A DNA stretch of 64,000 nucleotides from JAODBJ01 sp963782465 (lineage in GTDB: Bacteria > Actinomycetota > Acidimicrobiia > IMCC26256 > PALSA-610): the NCBI GenBank assembly GCA_963782465.1, contig CAWAJR010000003.1, positions 806,001 to 870,000 of the forward strand, given 5' to 3'. Position 1 is the stretch's first letter. Every line of letters begins with the position of its first letter. The position numbers were made by a program, and so were the translations under genes. The notes beneath the pieces were generated by a model that did no database searches, had not been told where the DNA came from, and saw nothing but the letters and a program-made list of their open reading frames with translations. Positions 35,889-45,995 of the stretch are shown here, piece by piece.

Positions 35889-36385
35889 ATGGCAGGGTCG
35901 CCGGCGCCGATCGAGGATTTCTCCCGGCCCGCGGCACCCCCGATCGCAACCGTGGGCCTCGGCTCGCGGCCGGGCTGCTCGACCTCGCGTTGGCCGGCGC
36001 GGCGTTGTACGTCGCCGCGTCGCGGCCGGGCTGGATCGGCGTACCGGTCGTGTTCGCAGTCGGCATCGGGAACGAACTCGTCGGGATCGCGTTGTGGGGC
36101 CGGTCGATCGGCAAAGCGATCGTCGGGCTGCAGGTATTGAAGCGGGCCGACGCCGCGGTACCCCGGTTCGGCACCACGTTCGTTCGCCTCCTGATGCAGA
36201 GCGTGCAGATCGGCGTTCCCTTCCATCCGTTCGCGAACAGCTCGGTCTTCGTCATCGTCGGCCCGTGGCCGTTGATCTGTTACGGGCCGATCTTGTTCGA
36301 CCCGGTACTTCGCCAGGGACTGCACGACCGCGTCGCCGGAACGGTCGTGGTCGACGTCCGCCGGGGGCGGCAACTTGGTGTGTAG
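35889..36385 (+). CDS. RDD family membrane protein, frameshifted near 35954-35965
   Basis: The N-terminus MAGSPAPIEDFSRPAAPPIA, followed by TVGLGSR, breaks at a GC run and continues in another frame as LAAGLLDLALAGAALYVAAS, then ELVGIALWGRSIGKAIVGLQ and RQGLHDRVAGTVVVDVR. These are the RDD family landmarks (RLxAGxxDxxL, GRSIGK, LHDRxAGT). Joined length is about 165 aa with three helices. RDD proteins are uncharacterised membrane proteins, some acting in ion transport. It is divergent from the ABC exporter operon. Confidence 0.8.
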
Positions 36386-36912
36386 CCCGGCAGGCACAAG
36401 CTTCTGCGCCCCGCCCACGAGGCCATTCACCGCGGGACATGAACGCCGGACCCCATCGTTCGACTTGAAAGGTTCGCAATATCCTCGAGTCGTGCGGGAG
36501 CTACTCAGCCCTGCCATCGCGCGAAGAACTGCGTTCGCCCCGGGCGTCGACCTTGACGCCGAAGCAACGGCAGGCACGCGAAAGGCTGTGTCGCCTGGCA
36601 CCCAGAGGCTCAAGAGCAGCACCGCCACAACAAGGGGCGATCAACGCGAGCGCAATCCGAAACGAGCGATAGATCCAGCCGGCTGCTCGGATCACGAGCA
36701 CTTACCCGGCAAGAGCCGCACGCATACGAAGCGCGCGGCGACCACGACGACCGAACGCGTCAGCTCGCCGCGACCTCGTACGGCTCCGCGTAGAACTGGC
36801 TGTCTCTGGCCCTCGCTATCAGGTGGAACCCAAAGACTCAATACGCGCTCGCGGGAGGCGCGGCCGCCCGTGAGAGCGCACGCTTCTGTTGGCCCGCAAA
36901 GGGGGAACCAAC
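36386..36912. other. Long intergenic region with a Rieske-gene remnant
   Basis: The 527 bp between the RDD and DUF1269 genes contain no supportable intact gene. The one recognisable item is the 44-bp remnant at 36760-36803 described separately. A leftward 66-codon frame (36501-36701) starts with a hydrophobic stretch but loses coding character at once. A purine-rich ribosome site (AAAGGGGGAA) for the next gene lies at 36897-36906. Confidence 0.5.
36760..36803 (-). pseudogene. Remnant: last 14 codons of a Rieske oxygenase paralogue
   Basis: Read leftward this encodes SQFYAEPYEVAAS followed by TGA, matching the end of the Rieske oxygenase at 61026-61985 (SQFYAEPYEVAAG). Of four base differences in 44, three are synonymous GCG/GCC changes, so the ancestor was a translated paralogue. 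The similarity stops after ACAGCC at the same point as in the other remnant at 50892-50935. Confidence 0.7.
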
Positions 36913-37500
36913 ATGGCCACCACTGAAAAGAACATCCTCGTCATGCACTTCCCGGATTCGAGCAAGGCGTTCCAGGCCTTGAGCGAGATGAAGGGACAAC
37001 CCGGCGTCAGTAACGCCGCGGTGCTGGAGCGAACCGCGGAAGGTCAACTCCATGTCACCGATAGTTACGCACCGGAAGCGGGTGCCGGAGTCGCGGTCGG
37101 CGGCTTGGTCGGCGCGCTCATCGGCATCCTCGCCGGACCGGTCGGCGTGCTGCTGGGCTGGAGCAGCGGCATGCTGGTCGGCGCGGCGTACGAGATCGAC
37201 GAAGACGCCGACAACGACGACGGCTTCACGATCTTGAGCAGGAGCATCCCGCCTGGCGGCAACGCGCTCGTCGCCGAGATGGTCGAGACCAGCCACGCCA
37301 TCGCCGACGAAACGGCGGCGAAGCTCGACGGCACCGTCGTTCGCATCCCCGCCACCGAGATGGCAATGGAAATCGACTCGGCGCAAGAGGCAGCGCGGAG
37401 CGCCGCGGCCGAAGCCCGCAAGGTTCGCCGCGCCAAGCGGCGTGACGAGTTCAAAGAGAAGATGAGCAGCCTCGGGCACCACGGAAAGAAGAGCGAGTAG
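36913..37500 (+). CDS. DUF1269 family protein
   Basis: About 195 aa. It starts MATTEKNILVMHFPDSSKAF, has a central glycine-rich hydrophobic hairpin (VAVGGLVGALIGILAGPVGV, LLGWSSGMLVG) and a C-terminal charged helix, the arrangement of the DUF1269 family of presumed membrane-associated stress proteins. AAAGGGGGAA lies seven bases before the ATG at 36913. Function unknown; it opens a run of stress-type genes. Confidence 0.85.
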   Translation: MATTEKNILVMHFPDSSKAFQALSEMKGQPGVSNAAVLERTAEGQLHVTDSYAPEAGAGVAVGGLVGALIGILAGPVGVLLGWSSGMLVGAAYEIDEDADNDDGFTILSRSIPPGGNALVAEMVETSHAIADETAAKLDGTVVRIPATEMAMEIDSAQEAARSAAAEARKVRRAKRRDEFKEKMSSLGHHGKKSE

Positions 37501-37581
37501 GCCACCGACGACGTCCTGGCCGTCGGGACGGGCAACGGGGAACATGAGCGGCGTGGGTAGGGCCGCGGGGCATTGGGCGAC

Positions 37582-38932
37582 GTGACGGCGGAAGCACGCG
37601 CTTCGTCCGGGCACGCCTTGCGCAAGCAGGTCCCGCGGTCCGCGCACGCCACCTGGTGCCCGACCGCGGCCCGCGATCCGGTCGCACTGCTGATCGGGCA
37701 GGAACCGAACCGTCTGCCGTGGCTCGTGGCAGAGCGCCATCGGCGGATGAGCGCGTCCCCGTTCTCGTACTTCCGCGGCGCAGCCATCGTAATGGCCACC
37801 GATCTCGCGTCGACGCCGTCGACGGGCATCGCCGTGCAAGCGTGCGGCGATGCCCACCTCGCCAACTTCGGACTGTTCGCCTCGCCCGAGCGGCGTCTCG
37901 TCTTCGACGTCAACGACTTCGACGAGACGCTGCGCGGTCCGTGGGAGTGGGACGTGAAGCGGCTGGCCGCGAGTTGCCGGATCGCGGCAGAGAGTCGCGG
38001 GCTCGACGCGGCGCAGTGCGACGCGTTGACGCGCGCGGCAGTGCGCGCATACCGGCTGACGATGCACGACTTCGCCGGGCGCCACTACCTCGACGCGTGG
38101 TACGGCGAACCCGGTCTCGAGCAGCAACAGCGCATCGAACGCGCCTTGGCGCACGCGTCGACGCGCCGAACCGTCGAAGGTGTCGCGGCGCGGGCACGCC
38201 GCCACGACCATCTCCGAGCCTTTGACAAGTTGGCCGAGACATGCGAGGGCACCATGCGCATCCGCAACGACGCGCCGCGACTCGTCCCACTGCGCGACCT
38301 GTCGACGGAGCAACGTCCCGCGGACCTCGAGGCGAGCGTGCTGGATGCGTTCGAGGCGTACAAGTCGTCGCTGTTGCCGGAGCGTCGTGCGCTGCTCGAC
38401 CGCTTCCGACCGCTCGACTTCGCGCTCAAGGTCGTCGGCGTCGGCTCGGTCGGGACGCGATGCTTCGTGATGCTGCTTGCCGGCCGTGACGACGCCGATC
38501 CGTTGTTCCTTCAGTTCAAAGAAGCGAACGCGTCGGTCCTGGAGCGTGTGCTCGGGACGCCGGCGCCGATCACATGGGCGTCGCGTGGTCGAAGGCCAGC
38601 GGCTCATGCAGACGACGAGCGACATCTTCCTCGGCTGGTCGCGAGACGCATGGGGCCGTGACTACTACGGACGGCAGCTACAGGACTGGAAGGGCTCGAT
38701 CGACGTGACGGCGGTCGCCCCGGCCGACATGAAACGCTACGCCATGCTGTGCGGCTGGGCGCTCGCACGAGCGCACGCACGCTCGGGAACCGCCATCGAG
38801 ATCGCCGCGTACCTCGGCAATGCCGACGTGTTCGACCAGGCGATCGTCGAGTTCGCACGGGCGTACGCGCGGCAGAACGCCGTCGACCATGCAGCGTTCG
38901 TCGCGCGCATGCGACCGCCGGCCGCGCGCTAA
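37582..38932 (+). CDS. DUF2252 family protein, frameshifted near 38575-38582
   Basis: Kinase-like-fold protein of unknown activity, about 449 aa when joined. N-terminal part: FSYFRGAAIVMATDLASTPS, then QACGDAHLANFG and FDVNDFDETLRGPWEWDVKR (phosphotransferase-like loops HLxNFG and DxNDFDE), and FLQFKEANASVLER. The C-terminal part continues in another frame as RRVVEGQRLMQTTSDIFLGW and YYGRQLQDWKGSID to 38932. The joint restores the canonical family sequence, so an indel is likely. A TTG at 37573 is an alternative start. Confidence 0.83.
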
Positions 38933-39366
38933 CCAGAGCGGTCCGCGTCGACGACCACGTGGTGATGGATCTCCTGGGTCAACACGTGGATCGAGCGTGT
39001 CAGCTCGGTGTTCTCGTCGAGCTCTCGCTGCTCCGTGGCGAAGTCGTGGTCGGCCTTCGCGCGTTGGAAGTCGGCTTGGCGGTTCTGGCCGATCATCACG
39101 AACGTCGACAGGAAGATCGCCTCGAGTGACACGGCGAGCGTCAGCCTCGGCCAGGGGTCGCGCTCCCAAACGGTCATCCAGATCGTGAACAGCGCGAGGT
39201 GGAGGTAGACGAACTTCAGGGAGCCGGCGAAGCCCGTGATCTTGTCCGCGAGCCGCAGCTGCACGTCGTCGGCTCGTTTGGCCGCCTGCTCGGCGACCGC
39301 AGGATGGTGCCGTGCCGGACGCGTCCCACGACGTTTCCCGTTCACGGCACCAGCATCGACCGTCAA
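38929..39366 (-). CDS. DUF1003 family membrane protein
   Basis: The 145-aa protein has a helical N-terminus, RLADKITGFAGSLKFVYLHL followed by two membrane helices (HLALFTIWMTVW and TLAVSLEAIFLSTFVMI), then the QNRQADFQRAKADHDFATEQ block that defines DUF1003. Its biochemical role is unknown; some relatives are cyclic-nucleotide or metal-linked. It is convergent with the DUF2252 gene and overlaps it by 4 nt. Confidence 0.87.
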   Translation of the reverse strand: MTVDAGAVNGKRRGTRPARHHPAVAEQAAKRADDVQLRLADKITGFAGSLKFVYLHLALFTIWMTVWERDPWPRLTLAVSLEAIFLSTFVMIGQNRQADFQRAKADHDFATEQRELDENTELTRSIHVLTQEIHHHVVVDADRSG

Positions 39367-39620
39367 GAACGTGGCGACCTCACGCGACCGCGTATGCCGC
39401 CGACGGCTGCCGACGCACGGCTACGCGCTGCCGGCTCGTATCCACGAAAACCACAGTCTCGGCCCGTCCCTCCGCACAGAACCCACCCCGCTTCGACGCG
39501 CAACGCGCTCGCCCGGTGACGCGCTGCGACATGCCGCCCCGCCGCAACCGGCGCGATTGCCCGTGGAGACTGCCGAACTCGGAGATTCGAGCGCCATCGG
39601 CCCCGCTTTACGGTCGCTCC

Positions 39621-40685
39621 ATGCTGGTTGAAGAACTCATGAACGAAGAGGCGGGCATCGCGCTGGCCGGCGCGCTCCCTCCGCACCCCACCAACCACGA
39701 GGAGCGGCTCCTCACCGCCAGCGGCCCGGTGACGGGCCGGCTCGAGCGCGACCTCGAAGGCACCGGGCTGGCCGTCATCATCAGCGACGAGCGAGGTCAT
39801 GTGGTCGACCGTCGGTGCACCAACGACGCCATCCGCCCGTACCTTGACGCCGCGATGCTCACCCCCGGCCGCGTCGCCGATCTCGACGAGCACGCTACGA
39901 GCGCGCTCGAGATCGCGCTGCGCGACCGGGTGCCTGCGGTCCTCGTCGGCGGCGAACACGCAAGCCCGGCGTTGAAGACGCTCGCGACGGCGGCCGCGCC
40001 AATCGTCGACCAGACCACGGGGCATCTGTTCGGCGCGCTCATGCTGGTGTGGCAGGCCGATGCGACGGGCGCGCTGGTGCTGTTCGTCGCCCGGGAGAGC
40101 GCACGTGAGATCGAGCAGCGTCTCGTCGACGGACGATCGTTGCGTGAACACAAGCTCCGCGAGGCGTTCCTGCACGCGCGGCGCCGGGCACGGGGCCCGC
40201 TCGTGCTCGTAAACGACACCGTGCTGATGAGCAACGCGCGAGCGGCAAGCCTTTTCGATGATCGGGATCGGCGGTTGTTGTGGGCGACCGCCTCGCGCGC
40301 CGCCGAGTCCGGCGCCACGCAGGCGGTGCCGTTCCCGACGCGCGACGGTTCCCCGCTCGTCGCGTCGGTCACGCCGATACGCGAGGACGGTGCCGTCATC
40401 GCGGTGCTCGTCCAGGCAACCTCGGGGAGCGCGCCGACCTCACGGGCATGGCCCGCACGCCTTGGCTGGGAGGCGCTCACCGACACCGAACGAGCCATCG
40501 CCGGTCTGGTGGCGAAAGGGATGACGAACCGCGAGATCGCGACCCGCCTGTTCATGTCGCACCACACGGTCGACTCGCACCTGCGCAGCGTCTTCCGCAA
40601 GCTCGACATCGGTTCCCGGTCTGCGCTCGCCGCCCGTGTCGCTGCCAACGTCGCCGACGGGGGCACTCGCGACGTCACCGGTTGA
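39621..40685 (+). CDS. LuxR-type regulator with N-terminal GAF-like domain
   Basis: A 354-aa transcription factor. The N-terminal region (GLAVIISDERGHVVDRR and AAAPIVDQTTGHLFGALMLV) resembles the GAF sensory part of AcoR-type activators, without a sigma-54 ATPase. The C-terminus is a GerE/LuxR helix-turn-helix: LTDTERAIAGLVAKGMTNRE and IATRLFMSHHTVDSHLRSVF, then RKLDIGSRS. The ATG at 39621 was chosen because similarity begins there; the frame is open further upstream without coding character. Ligand unknown. Confidence 0.85.
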   Translation: MLVEELMNEEAGIALAGALPPHPTNHEERLLTASGPVTGRLERDLEGTGLAVIISDERGHVVDRRCTNDAIRPYLDAAMLTPGRVADLDEHATSALEIALRDRVPAVLVGGEHASPALKTLATAAAPIVDQTTGHLFGALMLVWQADATGALVLFVARESAREIEQRLVDGRSLREHKLREAFLHARRRARGPLVLVNDTVLMSNARAASLFDDRDRRLLWATASRAAESGATQAVPFPTRDGSPLVASVTPIREDGAVIAVLVQATSGSAPTSRAWPARLGWEALTDTERAIAGLVAKGMTNREIATRLFMSHHTVDSHLRSVFRKLDIGSRSALAARVAANVADGGTRDVTG

Positions 40686-40694
40686 CCGCGACGG

Positions 40695-43469
40695 TCACCT
40701 CACGAGCTCCAGTCGCGCAAGTTGCGTGCGCGTCGTCACACCGGCCTTGCGGTAGATCTTGCGCAAGTGGTACTCGACGGTGCTGCGGCTGAGGTACAGC
40801 CGCGACGCGATCTCGCTGTTGGCACACCCCTCGGCAACGAGGCGCGCGATCTGTTCTTCTTGCGGCGTCAGGGCGTAGCGGCTTGCATCCGACCGCCGGT
40901 GGGCGTGTTCGCCGGTTGCTTCCAGTTCGACCCGGGCCCGCTCGGCAAACGCCTGACTTCCCGCATCCTCGAAGAACTTGTGCGCGGCGCGGAACAGCTC
41001 CCGTGCGTCACGACGGCGCTTTGTGCGGCGCAGCCATTCGCCGAAGAGCAGACGTGCTCTCGCGGCGTCGAAGGCCGCGCCGGACCGCGAGAGGTGGTCG
41101 ACGGCCTCGCGGTATTGCGCCTCGGCGTCGTCATCAGTCGCGAGGAGTGCACGTGAGCACGCGAGAAGACCGCAGGCCCAGTCCGACCCCGCGGCGGCTG
41201 CTCGCAGCGCGAACCGGTCCAGCGCGTCGTTTGCGGCCGTAACTTCGCCGCAACGCGTGGCCGCTTCGATCAGCAATGGGAGCACCAGCCCGGCAAGGGG
41301 AACGCTGGCGTGCGCATCGATCCGCCGGCAGTGTTCCAGTGCACTCGCGTACGAGGCAGACCCGAGGTCGAGGACTGCCAGCGCATAGTGCGAGAGGTCG
41401 AGGTCGCCACCACTTCCCCGCTCAAGCGCATCGCGCGACCGCAGATCGGCAGTCGCGCGCGTCTTGTCCTCGTCACCTCGGAATGCGTGGAGGAACAGCC
41501 GGCCGACGCCCGCTTCACCGATGTGACCGCGCGACGCCGCGAACGACAGCATGTCGTCTGCTTCTGCGATCGCGGCTTCGGCAGCCCGAAAGCGTCCCGC
41601 GAACACTTCGGCGACGCAGAGGAGGTCGAGCGCGATCGGCAAGGTCGTCAGGCTCCGGGTTCGCCGGCCGAACTCGACCCAGGATCGGGTCGCGGCTTGC
41701 AGTGCGCCGTAGTCAACGAGCGCGCACGCGGCGTTGACCGCGAGCAGATGGCGCATGTTTGCGTCTTCGTCGGCATACGCCTCGAGGACCAGGCCCGATA
41801 CCTCGACCCGCCGCCGCAGCTCACCCAGTGCCGCGCTGATCGTCGGAGCGGCGCTGCCATAACCATCGGCGAGCAGGATGGCTATGGCGAGCGTAAGCCG
41901 TTCGATCGCCGTGTGCGGGAGACGCTCCGGCAACACGCGGCGCGCCGCAGCGGCAACGTTTTCGACGAAGGTGCTCTCGCGCAGCGAGCCGACGTAGATC
42001 GCGGCGTTCTCCGCCGTGATCAAGGCGTCGAGGGCGACGGCGTCGTCACAGCCGTCGATCGATGCAACAGCGCGAGCGAGCGCACGCGTGGCATCGTGCC
42101 CACGGCCCTCTTCGAGCCAGATGAGACCCTGCGTGTACTCCGCCTCGGCACGCTGGCGCCCACTGTCGACGCGTCGAAGCACGGCGTCGAGCAGCGGCTG
42201 GGCGCGGGCGGCGTCACCCGCCGCCGACCTGAGCCGCACCGCCTCGAGCATCCGATCGGTCCTGAGGATGGGGTCGGGCGTGAGTTCCGACGCACGAAGT
42301 AGGAATTCGGCGGCGGCCTGCGTCCCGCCGCGGTGGAACATGCGCCGGCCGGCCAGCTCGAGCGCGCACGCGACATCTTCGTCGGGCGTGGACGCGCCGG
42401 CGGCGAGATGCCACGCGCTGCGGTCGCTGTCACCGTCGGCTTCGAGCACCTCGGCGAGGGCGCGATGCACGTCGCGGCGTTCGGCTGCCGTCGCGCCGTG
42501 GTACGCCGCCGAGCGGACCAGCGGATGACGGAACCGCACCGTCGGTGTGAAGGTGGCGAGGCCCTCCGCTTCGATGCTCGCGATCGCTTCGTCCCACGGA
42601 ACGCCCATGGCGCTCGCCGCGCGCTGCACCAGCGACGGGTCTCCTGTGCGCTCGGCGGACGCGAGCAGAAGCAGGGTCCGTCCCGGCAGCGGCAAGTGGC
42701 GGGCGCGCGAGATGAACCGATCCCGGAGCGACGGGCCGATCGGGAGCGGGTCCGGCAGCGGCGCGTCCCCGCGTAGCTGCTCCGCGCTCAACACCTGCAC
42801 GAACTCGCCGAGCGCGAGCGGGTTCCCTCGTGTGGCGTCGATGAGCCGCTCGAGCACGTCGGCGCCGATCGGCGCGGGGGCGACATCACCGAGAAATTCC
42901 CGCGCCGCGTCGGCCGAGAGCCCCGAGACCTCGAGTTCGCGGAGCCCCTCGACGGCGGGCGCGGCGCCGGGGGCTGGCTCCCGAACCGCGAACAGCATCG
43001 CGACCCGGTCTGCGTGCAGGCGGCGAGCGACGAACGAAATAACGCTTCTCGACTCATCGTCGAGCCACTGTGCGTCGTCGATCACGAGCAGCAGCGGTAC
43101 GTCGCGAGCCACATTGTCGACGAGGGTCAGCGTCGCCAACCCGACCACGAGGAGGTCCGGGCGATCGTGCTCGGCGAGGCCGAAGACCGACTCCAACGCT
43201 TGGCGTTGCGGCACCGGCAGTTCGCCGAGACGATCGAGGAACGGCAGGACGAGCTGGTGTACGCCCGCGAAACCGAGCGCGAGTTCCGACTCGATGCCGG
43301 CCACTCTTGAAACGGCGAGATCTTGCGCCGATGCGATCGCGTACTCGAGCAGCGCCGACTTCCCTATGCCCGTGGCCCCGCGCAACACGAGCGCGCCGCT
43401 CGCCCCGCTCCGTGCGTCGTCGAGGAGGCGGTCGATGGCAGCACACTCGATTTCCCGACCCCGGAGCAC
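40695..43469 (-). CDS. LAL-type LuxR family regulator with AAA+ ATPase
   Basis: Large ATP-binding regulator of 924 aa. N-terminal LRGREIECAAIDRLLDDARS precedes Walker A GATGIGKSALLEYA (about residues 31-44) and Walker B LLLVIDDAQWLDDES. The middle 550 residues are TPR-like helices, and the C-terminus is a LuxR helix-turn-helix: LTPQEEQIARLVAEGCANSE and IASRLYLSRSTVEYHLRKIY, then RKAGVTTR. LAL regulators control catabolic or antibiotic genes. It is convergent with the GAF-LuxR gene with 9 bp between. No RBS conflict; ATG/GTG at 43469. Confidence 0.92.
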   Translation of the reverse strand: MLRGREIECAAIDRLLDDARSGASGALVLRGATGIGKSALLEYAIASAQDLAVSRVAGIESELALGFAGVHQLVLPFLDRLGELPVPQRQALESVFGLAEHDRPDLLVVGLATLTLVDNVARDVPLLLVIDDAQWLDDESRSVISFVARRLHADRVAMLFAVREPAPGAAPAVEGLRELEVSGLSADAAREFLGDVAPAPIGADVLERLIDATRGNPLALGEFVQVLSAEQLRGDAPLPDPLPIGPSLRDRFISRARHLPLPGRTLLLLASAERTGDPSLVQRAASAMGVPWDEAIASIEAEGLATFTPTVRFRHPLVRSAAYHGATAAERRDVHRALAEVLEADGDSDRSAWHLAAGASTPDEDVACALELAGRRMFHRGGTQAAAEFLLRASELTPDPILRTDRMLEAVRLRSAAGDAARAQPLLDAVLRRVDSGRQRAEAEYTQGLIWLEEGRGHDATRALARAVASIDGCDDAVALDALITAENAAIYVGSLRESTFVENVAAAARRVLPERLPHTAIERLTLAIAILLADGYGSAAPTISAALGELRRRVEVSGLVLEAYADEDANMRHLLAVNAACALVDYGALQAATRSWVEFGRRTRSLTTLPIALDLLCVAEVFAGRFRAAEAAIAEADDMLSFAASRGHIGEAGVGRLFLHAFRGDEDKTRATADLRSRDALERGSGGDLDLSHYALAVLDLGSASYASALEHCRRIDAHASVPLAGLVLPLLIEAATRCGEVTAANDALDRFALRAAAAGSDWACGLLACSRALLATDDDAEAQYREAVDHLSRSGAAFDAARARLLFGEWLRRTKRRRDARELFRAAHKFFEDAGSQAFAERARVELEATGEHAHRRSDASRYALTPQEEQIARLVAEGCANSEIASRLYLSRSTVEYHLRKIYRKAGVTTRTQLARLELVR

Positions 43470-43567
43470 GCGCGGAACCTAGCCGCCGGCTCACGTCACG
43501 CCTAGAGGCGACCGTCCCCTCGCGACGGGTGACAGTTGCCCGACCGCGATCGTCGCGTCGGGCGTAG

Positions 43568-44227
43568 CTACGACACGATGGTGAGCCGGTTCTCGACGCG
43601 CTCCACGCCGGGCGCCGCCCATGCCGTATCGACCGCCTCTCGCATCGCGGCGTACGACATGGCGGTTCCGTCGAGGTAGACGGTGTGACCGTCGTTCGCG
43701 ACCGCAATGGCCGAGTCGCCGACAACCGCGTTGCGCCGGAACGCCTTCTTGATGCGTTCGGCAACGTCGCCGGGGATCGGCTCGCTTGAGATCGCGATCA
43801 GGTTGTCGATACCCAGCACACCGTCGACGCGACTCACCGCGAACTCTGCGGCCTGGCGTTGCAAGTGGCGCCGTACGTGGCCGGTCAACCGCACATTGCC
43901 GCGATCGACCGTTGCGCTGACGGCGCCGGCCGGCACGAACCGATCGTGGGCCAACGCGTCGTTGCATCCGGCCGCGACCGTGACGTCGTTGATCGCCTCG
44001 CCGGCCAGCCCGACGAGCAGCTCGTTGTCGACCTGCTTGACGCCACCGACGGTCCACGTGTCCTCCGTGGCGCGGACCTTCTCGTAGTAGGTCGCGACAG
44101 AACCGGTGAGCGTCACCGCACCGTCGTCGGCTTTCACCACGATGCGCACGTCGTCGAGCGCGGGGTCCCAGTCGAGCGTGTCCTTCACGTCGAACTCGAG
44201 AAGATGGTTGGGCTTGTGCATCGTCAT
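43568..44227 (-). CDS. Triple BON domain protein
   Basis: About 219 aa with three successive BON domains: DVRIVVKADDGAVTLTGSVA, SATVDRGNVRLTGHVRRHLQ and AIAVANDGHTVYLDGTAMSY, each an alpha/beta unit ending in VDNxL-like or ENRLT elements. BON domains bind lipid surfaces and occur in osmotic-stress proteins. No signal peptide is visible, so it is cytoplasmic or peripheral. AAGGAAGAGGA just before the ATG at 44227 supports this start rather than 44395. Confidence 0.88.
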   Translation of the reverse strand: MTMHKPNHLLEFDVKDTLDWDPALDDVRIVVKADDGAVTLTGSVATYYEKVRATEDTWTVGGVKQVDNELLVGLAGEAINDVTVAAGCNDALAHDRFVPAGAVSATVDRGNVRLTGHVRRHLQRQAAEFAVSRVDGVLGIDNLIAISSEPIPGDVAERIKKAFRRNAVVGDSAIAVANDGHTVYLDGTAMSYAAMREAVDTAWAAPGVERVENRLTIVS

Positions 44228-44412
44228 TCCTCTTCCTTCCGGGCGACAGCGGGCACGCCATCGATGGTGCGACGAAGCCGGCGCGCGCGCATCCCGCGAG
44301 CGCGTACGTCGAGCTCTCTCGCACGACGGCCCGGAATCACGTGCACACGGGAGGCGCGGACGCGGTTCACCCGTCATCGTCAGAGGCGACTTCATAGATC
44401 AAGGAGTACGCC

Positions 44413-45042
44413 GTGATTCCCATGAATCCCTTCACCGCCGCCGTCGACGACATCGACACCGTCTCCCGCGGCTGGTGGGCCCTGCTCGTCACGGGCCTCA
44501 TCAGCGTCGTCGCGGGCGGCGTCATCTTGTCGGTTGACTGGAAGGTCGGCAGCCTTGCCACGTTCATCGGTGCGCTGCTCGTCGCGCGCGGGTTCTTCAC
44601 GATGTTCAACGTTCCCATCGACGGTTCAGGCCGCGCCTGGGCCATCGGGTCGGGCCTGCTCGAGATCGCCCTCGGCCTCATGGTCTGGGCGTGGCCGTCG
44701 CCGACGTTGCTCGTCATCGCGTTCTGGATCGGCTGGTACGTGTTGTTCAGCGGCATCCTCACCATCGCCGGCGCAACGACCGCGCGCAACGTCCTCCCCT
44801 ACTGGGGCTTCACGCTCGCGCTCGGCATCATCGAGGTCTTCCTCTCGTTCTGGTTGCTCGCCCGTCCCGGCGTCACGCTCGTCGCGTTGGTACTCGCGAT
44901 CGGCTTTTGGAGCATCCTCTCCGGCGCAGTCCAGATCGTGCTCGGGTTCGACATCAAGCGCCTCCGCGACCGGGCGCACCGGATGGACCGTGGTCTTCAC
45001 GAACTGACGACGTCGAACGATTTCCACACCACGTCGCACTGA
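44413..45042 (+). CDS. HdeD family (DUF308) membrane protein
   Basis: A 209-aa protein with six membrane helices in three pairs, of the HdeD/DUF308 acid-resistance family: WWALLVTGLISVVAGGVILS, LLEIALGLMVWAWPSPTLLV and FWSILSGAVQIVLGFDIKRL. AAGGAG seven bases before the GTG at 44413 sets the start; ATG at 44422 is an alternative. HdeD proteins are linked to acid and general stress; the precise activity is not known. It leads a rightward run of stress genes. Confidence 0.88.
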   Translation: MIPMNPFTAAVDDIDTVSRGWWALLVTGLISVVAGGVILSVDWKVGSLATFIGALLVARGFFTMFNVPIDGSGRAWAIGSGLLEIALGLMVWAWPSPTLLVIAFWIGWYVLFSGILTIAGATTARNVLPYWGFTLALGIIEVFLSFWLLARPGVTLVALVLAIGFWSILSGAVQIVLGFDIKRLRDRAHRMDRGLHELTTSNDFHTTSH

Positions 45043-45109
45043 ACCTGCATCGGGTGTGGCGAGCCCGCCGTCAACGGTGCGCCACACCCCTCTCGAAGAG
45101 GAGGTCGTC

Positions 45110-45931
45110 ATGATCCACAACGTCGTCGTCCCACTCGACGGTTCGGCGTACTCGGAACGCGCGCTTCCCGTCGGGAACGCGCTGGCACATGCCGCCGACG
45201 CGAAGGTGACGGTGCTCGGCGTCGCACCGAGCGGCGCAGAACACGCCTGGTTCTACGACCGCGTCACCGACGCCGCGACGCGTGCGGGCGTCGGCCCCGC
45301 CGCAATCGACGTGCGCGTCGACCCCGACCCGGTCCTGGTCCTCCTCGAAGTCGCGAGCGATCACCACAACGTGCTCTGCCTCGCGACACACGACCGGATG
45401 CGCCCGGCGACCAAGGTCAGGCACGCGGTCGGTTCCCGCGTGCTCGATCGCTCGCGTCACCCGCTCGTTGTCGTGGGCCCCCACGCTTCCACGGACGGGC
45501 GTGGAACCGACGTCGTCGTCGCGCTCGACGGGACCACAAACGCGGAACCGCTCCTCGCCGTCGCCTCGTCCTGGGCACTCCAGCTGCGCAGCCGACTTCG
45601 CCTCGTCACGGTGTACGAGCCCACGCTGTCCGATCTGCGCCGCCCGCAACACTTCACACGCGCGCTGGGCCCACCCTGCGACCCGGGTATCTACCTCGAC
45701 GCCATGCGCGAACGCGTCGCCGACGTGGGTCTCGACCGCGTCGACACCGTCGCTATACCGGACCCGGTGAGCGTTACCGCCGGTCTCGAACACCACCTCG
45801 CCGATGCGCCCGCGCGCCTGCTCGTGCTCGGCGGGGGTCACACCCCGCACCCGACGCCGTCCGGCGGCGTCGCCCGCAGCCTCCTGCACAATCTCACGAT
45901 TCCGTTGTTGATCGTCAACCGCACGACGTGA
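45110..45931 (+). CDS. Universal stress protein, double-domain type
   Basis: The 273-aa product has two UspA-like domains. The first starts MIHNVVVPLDGSAYSERALP and ends in GSRVLDRSRHPLVVVG (G-x9-G-S/V-like loop partly conserved); the second starts TDVVVALDGTTNAEPLLAVA and ends GGVARSLLHNLTIPLLIVN. Such proteins bind ATP or act as stress-induced dimers. GAGGAGG eight bases before the ATG fixes the start. It follows HdeD by 67 nt. Confidence 0.9.
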   Translation: MIHNVVVPLDGSAYSERALPVGNALAHAADAKVTVLGVAPSGAEHAWFYDRVTDAATRAGVGPAAIDVRVDPDPVLVLLEVASDHHNVLCLATHDRMRPATKVRHAVGSRVLDRSRHPLVVVGPHASTDGRGTDVVVALDGTTNAEPLLAVASSWALQLRSRLRLVTVYEPTLSDLRRPQHFTRALGPPCDPGIYLDAMRERVADVGLDRVDTVAIPDPVSVTAGLEHHLADAPARLLVLGGGHTPHPTPSGGVARSLLHNLTIPLLIVNRTT

Positions 45932-45939
45932 TCACGACA

Positions 45940-45960
45940 GCGACCCGCGATCGGGGTCGC
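45940..45960 (+). terminator. Hairpin after the universal stress gene
   Basis: GCGACCC-GCGATCG-GGGTCGC forms a 7-bp GC-rich stem starting 9 bp after the stop. There is no T-run, so it may be an L-shaped (U-less) terminator of the kind proposed in actinobacteria, or only a mRNA-stabilising hairpin. Confidence 0.35.
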
Positions 45961-45995
45961 GTGCCCGCGCCTTGATCGGTGAAGGGAGGACAGCA

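Noticed and set aside
36501..36701. Small leftward frame with a hydrophobic start
   Set aside because: Loses protein-like character after 20 residues, no ribosome site, no neighbours in phase.
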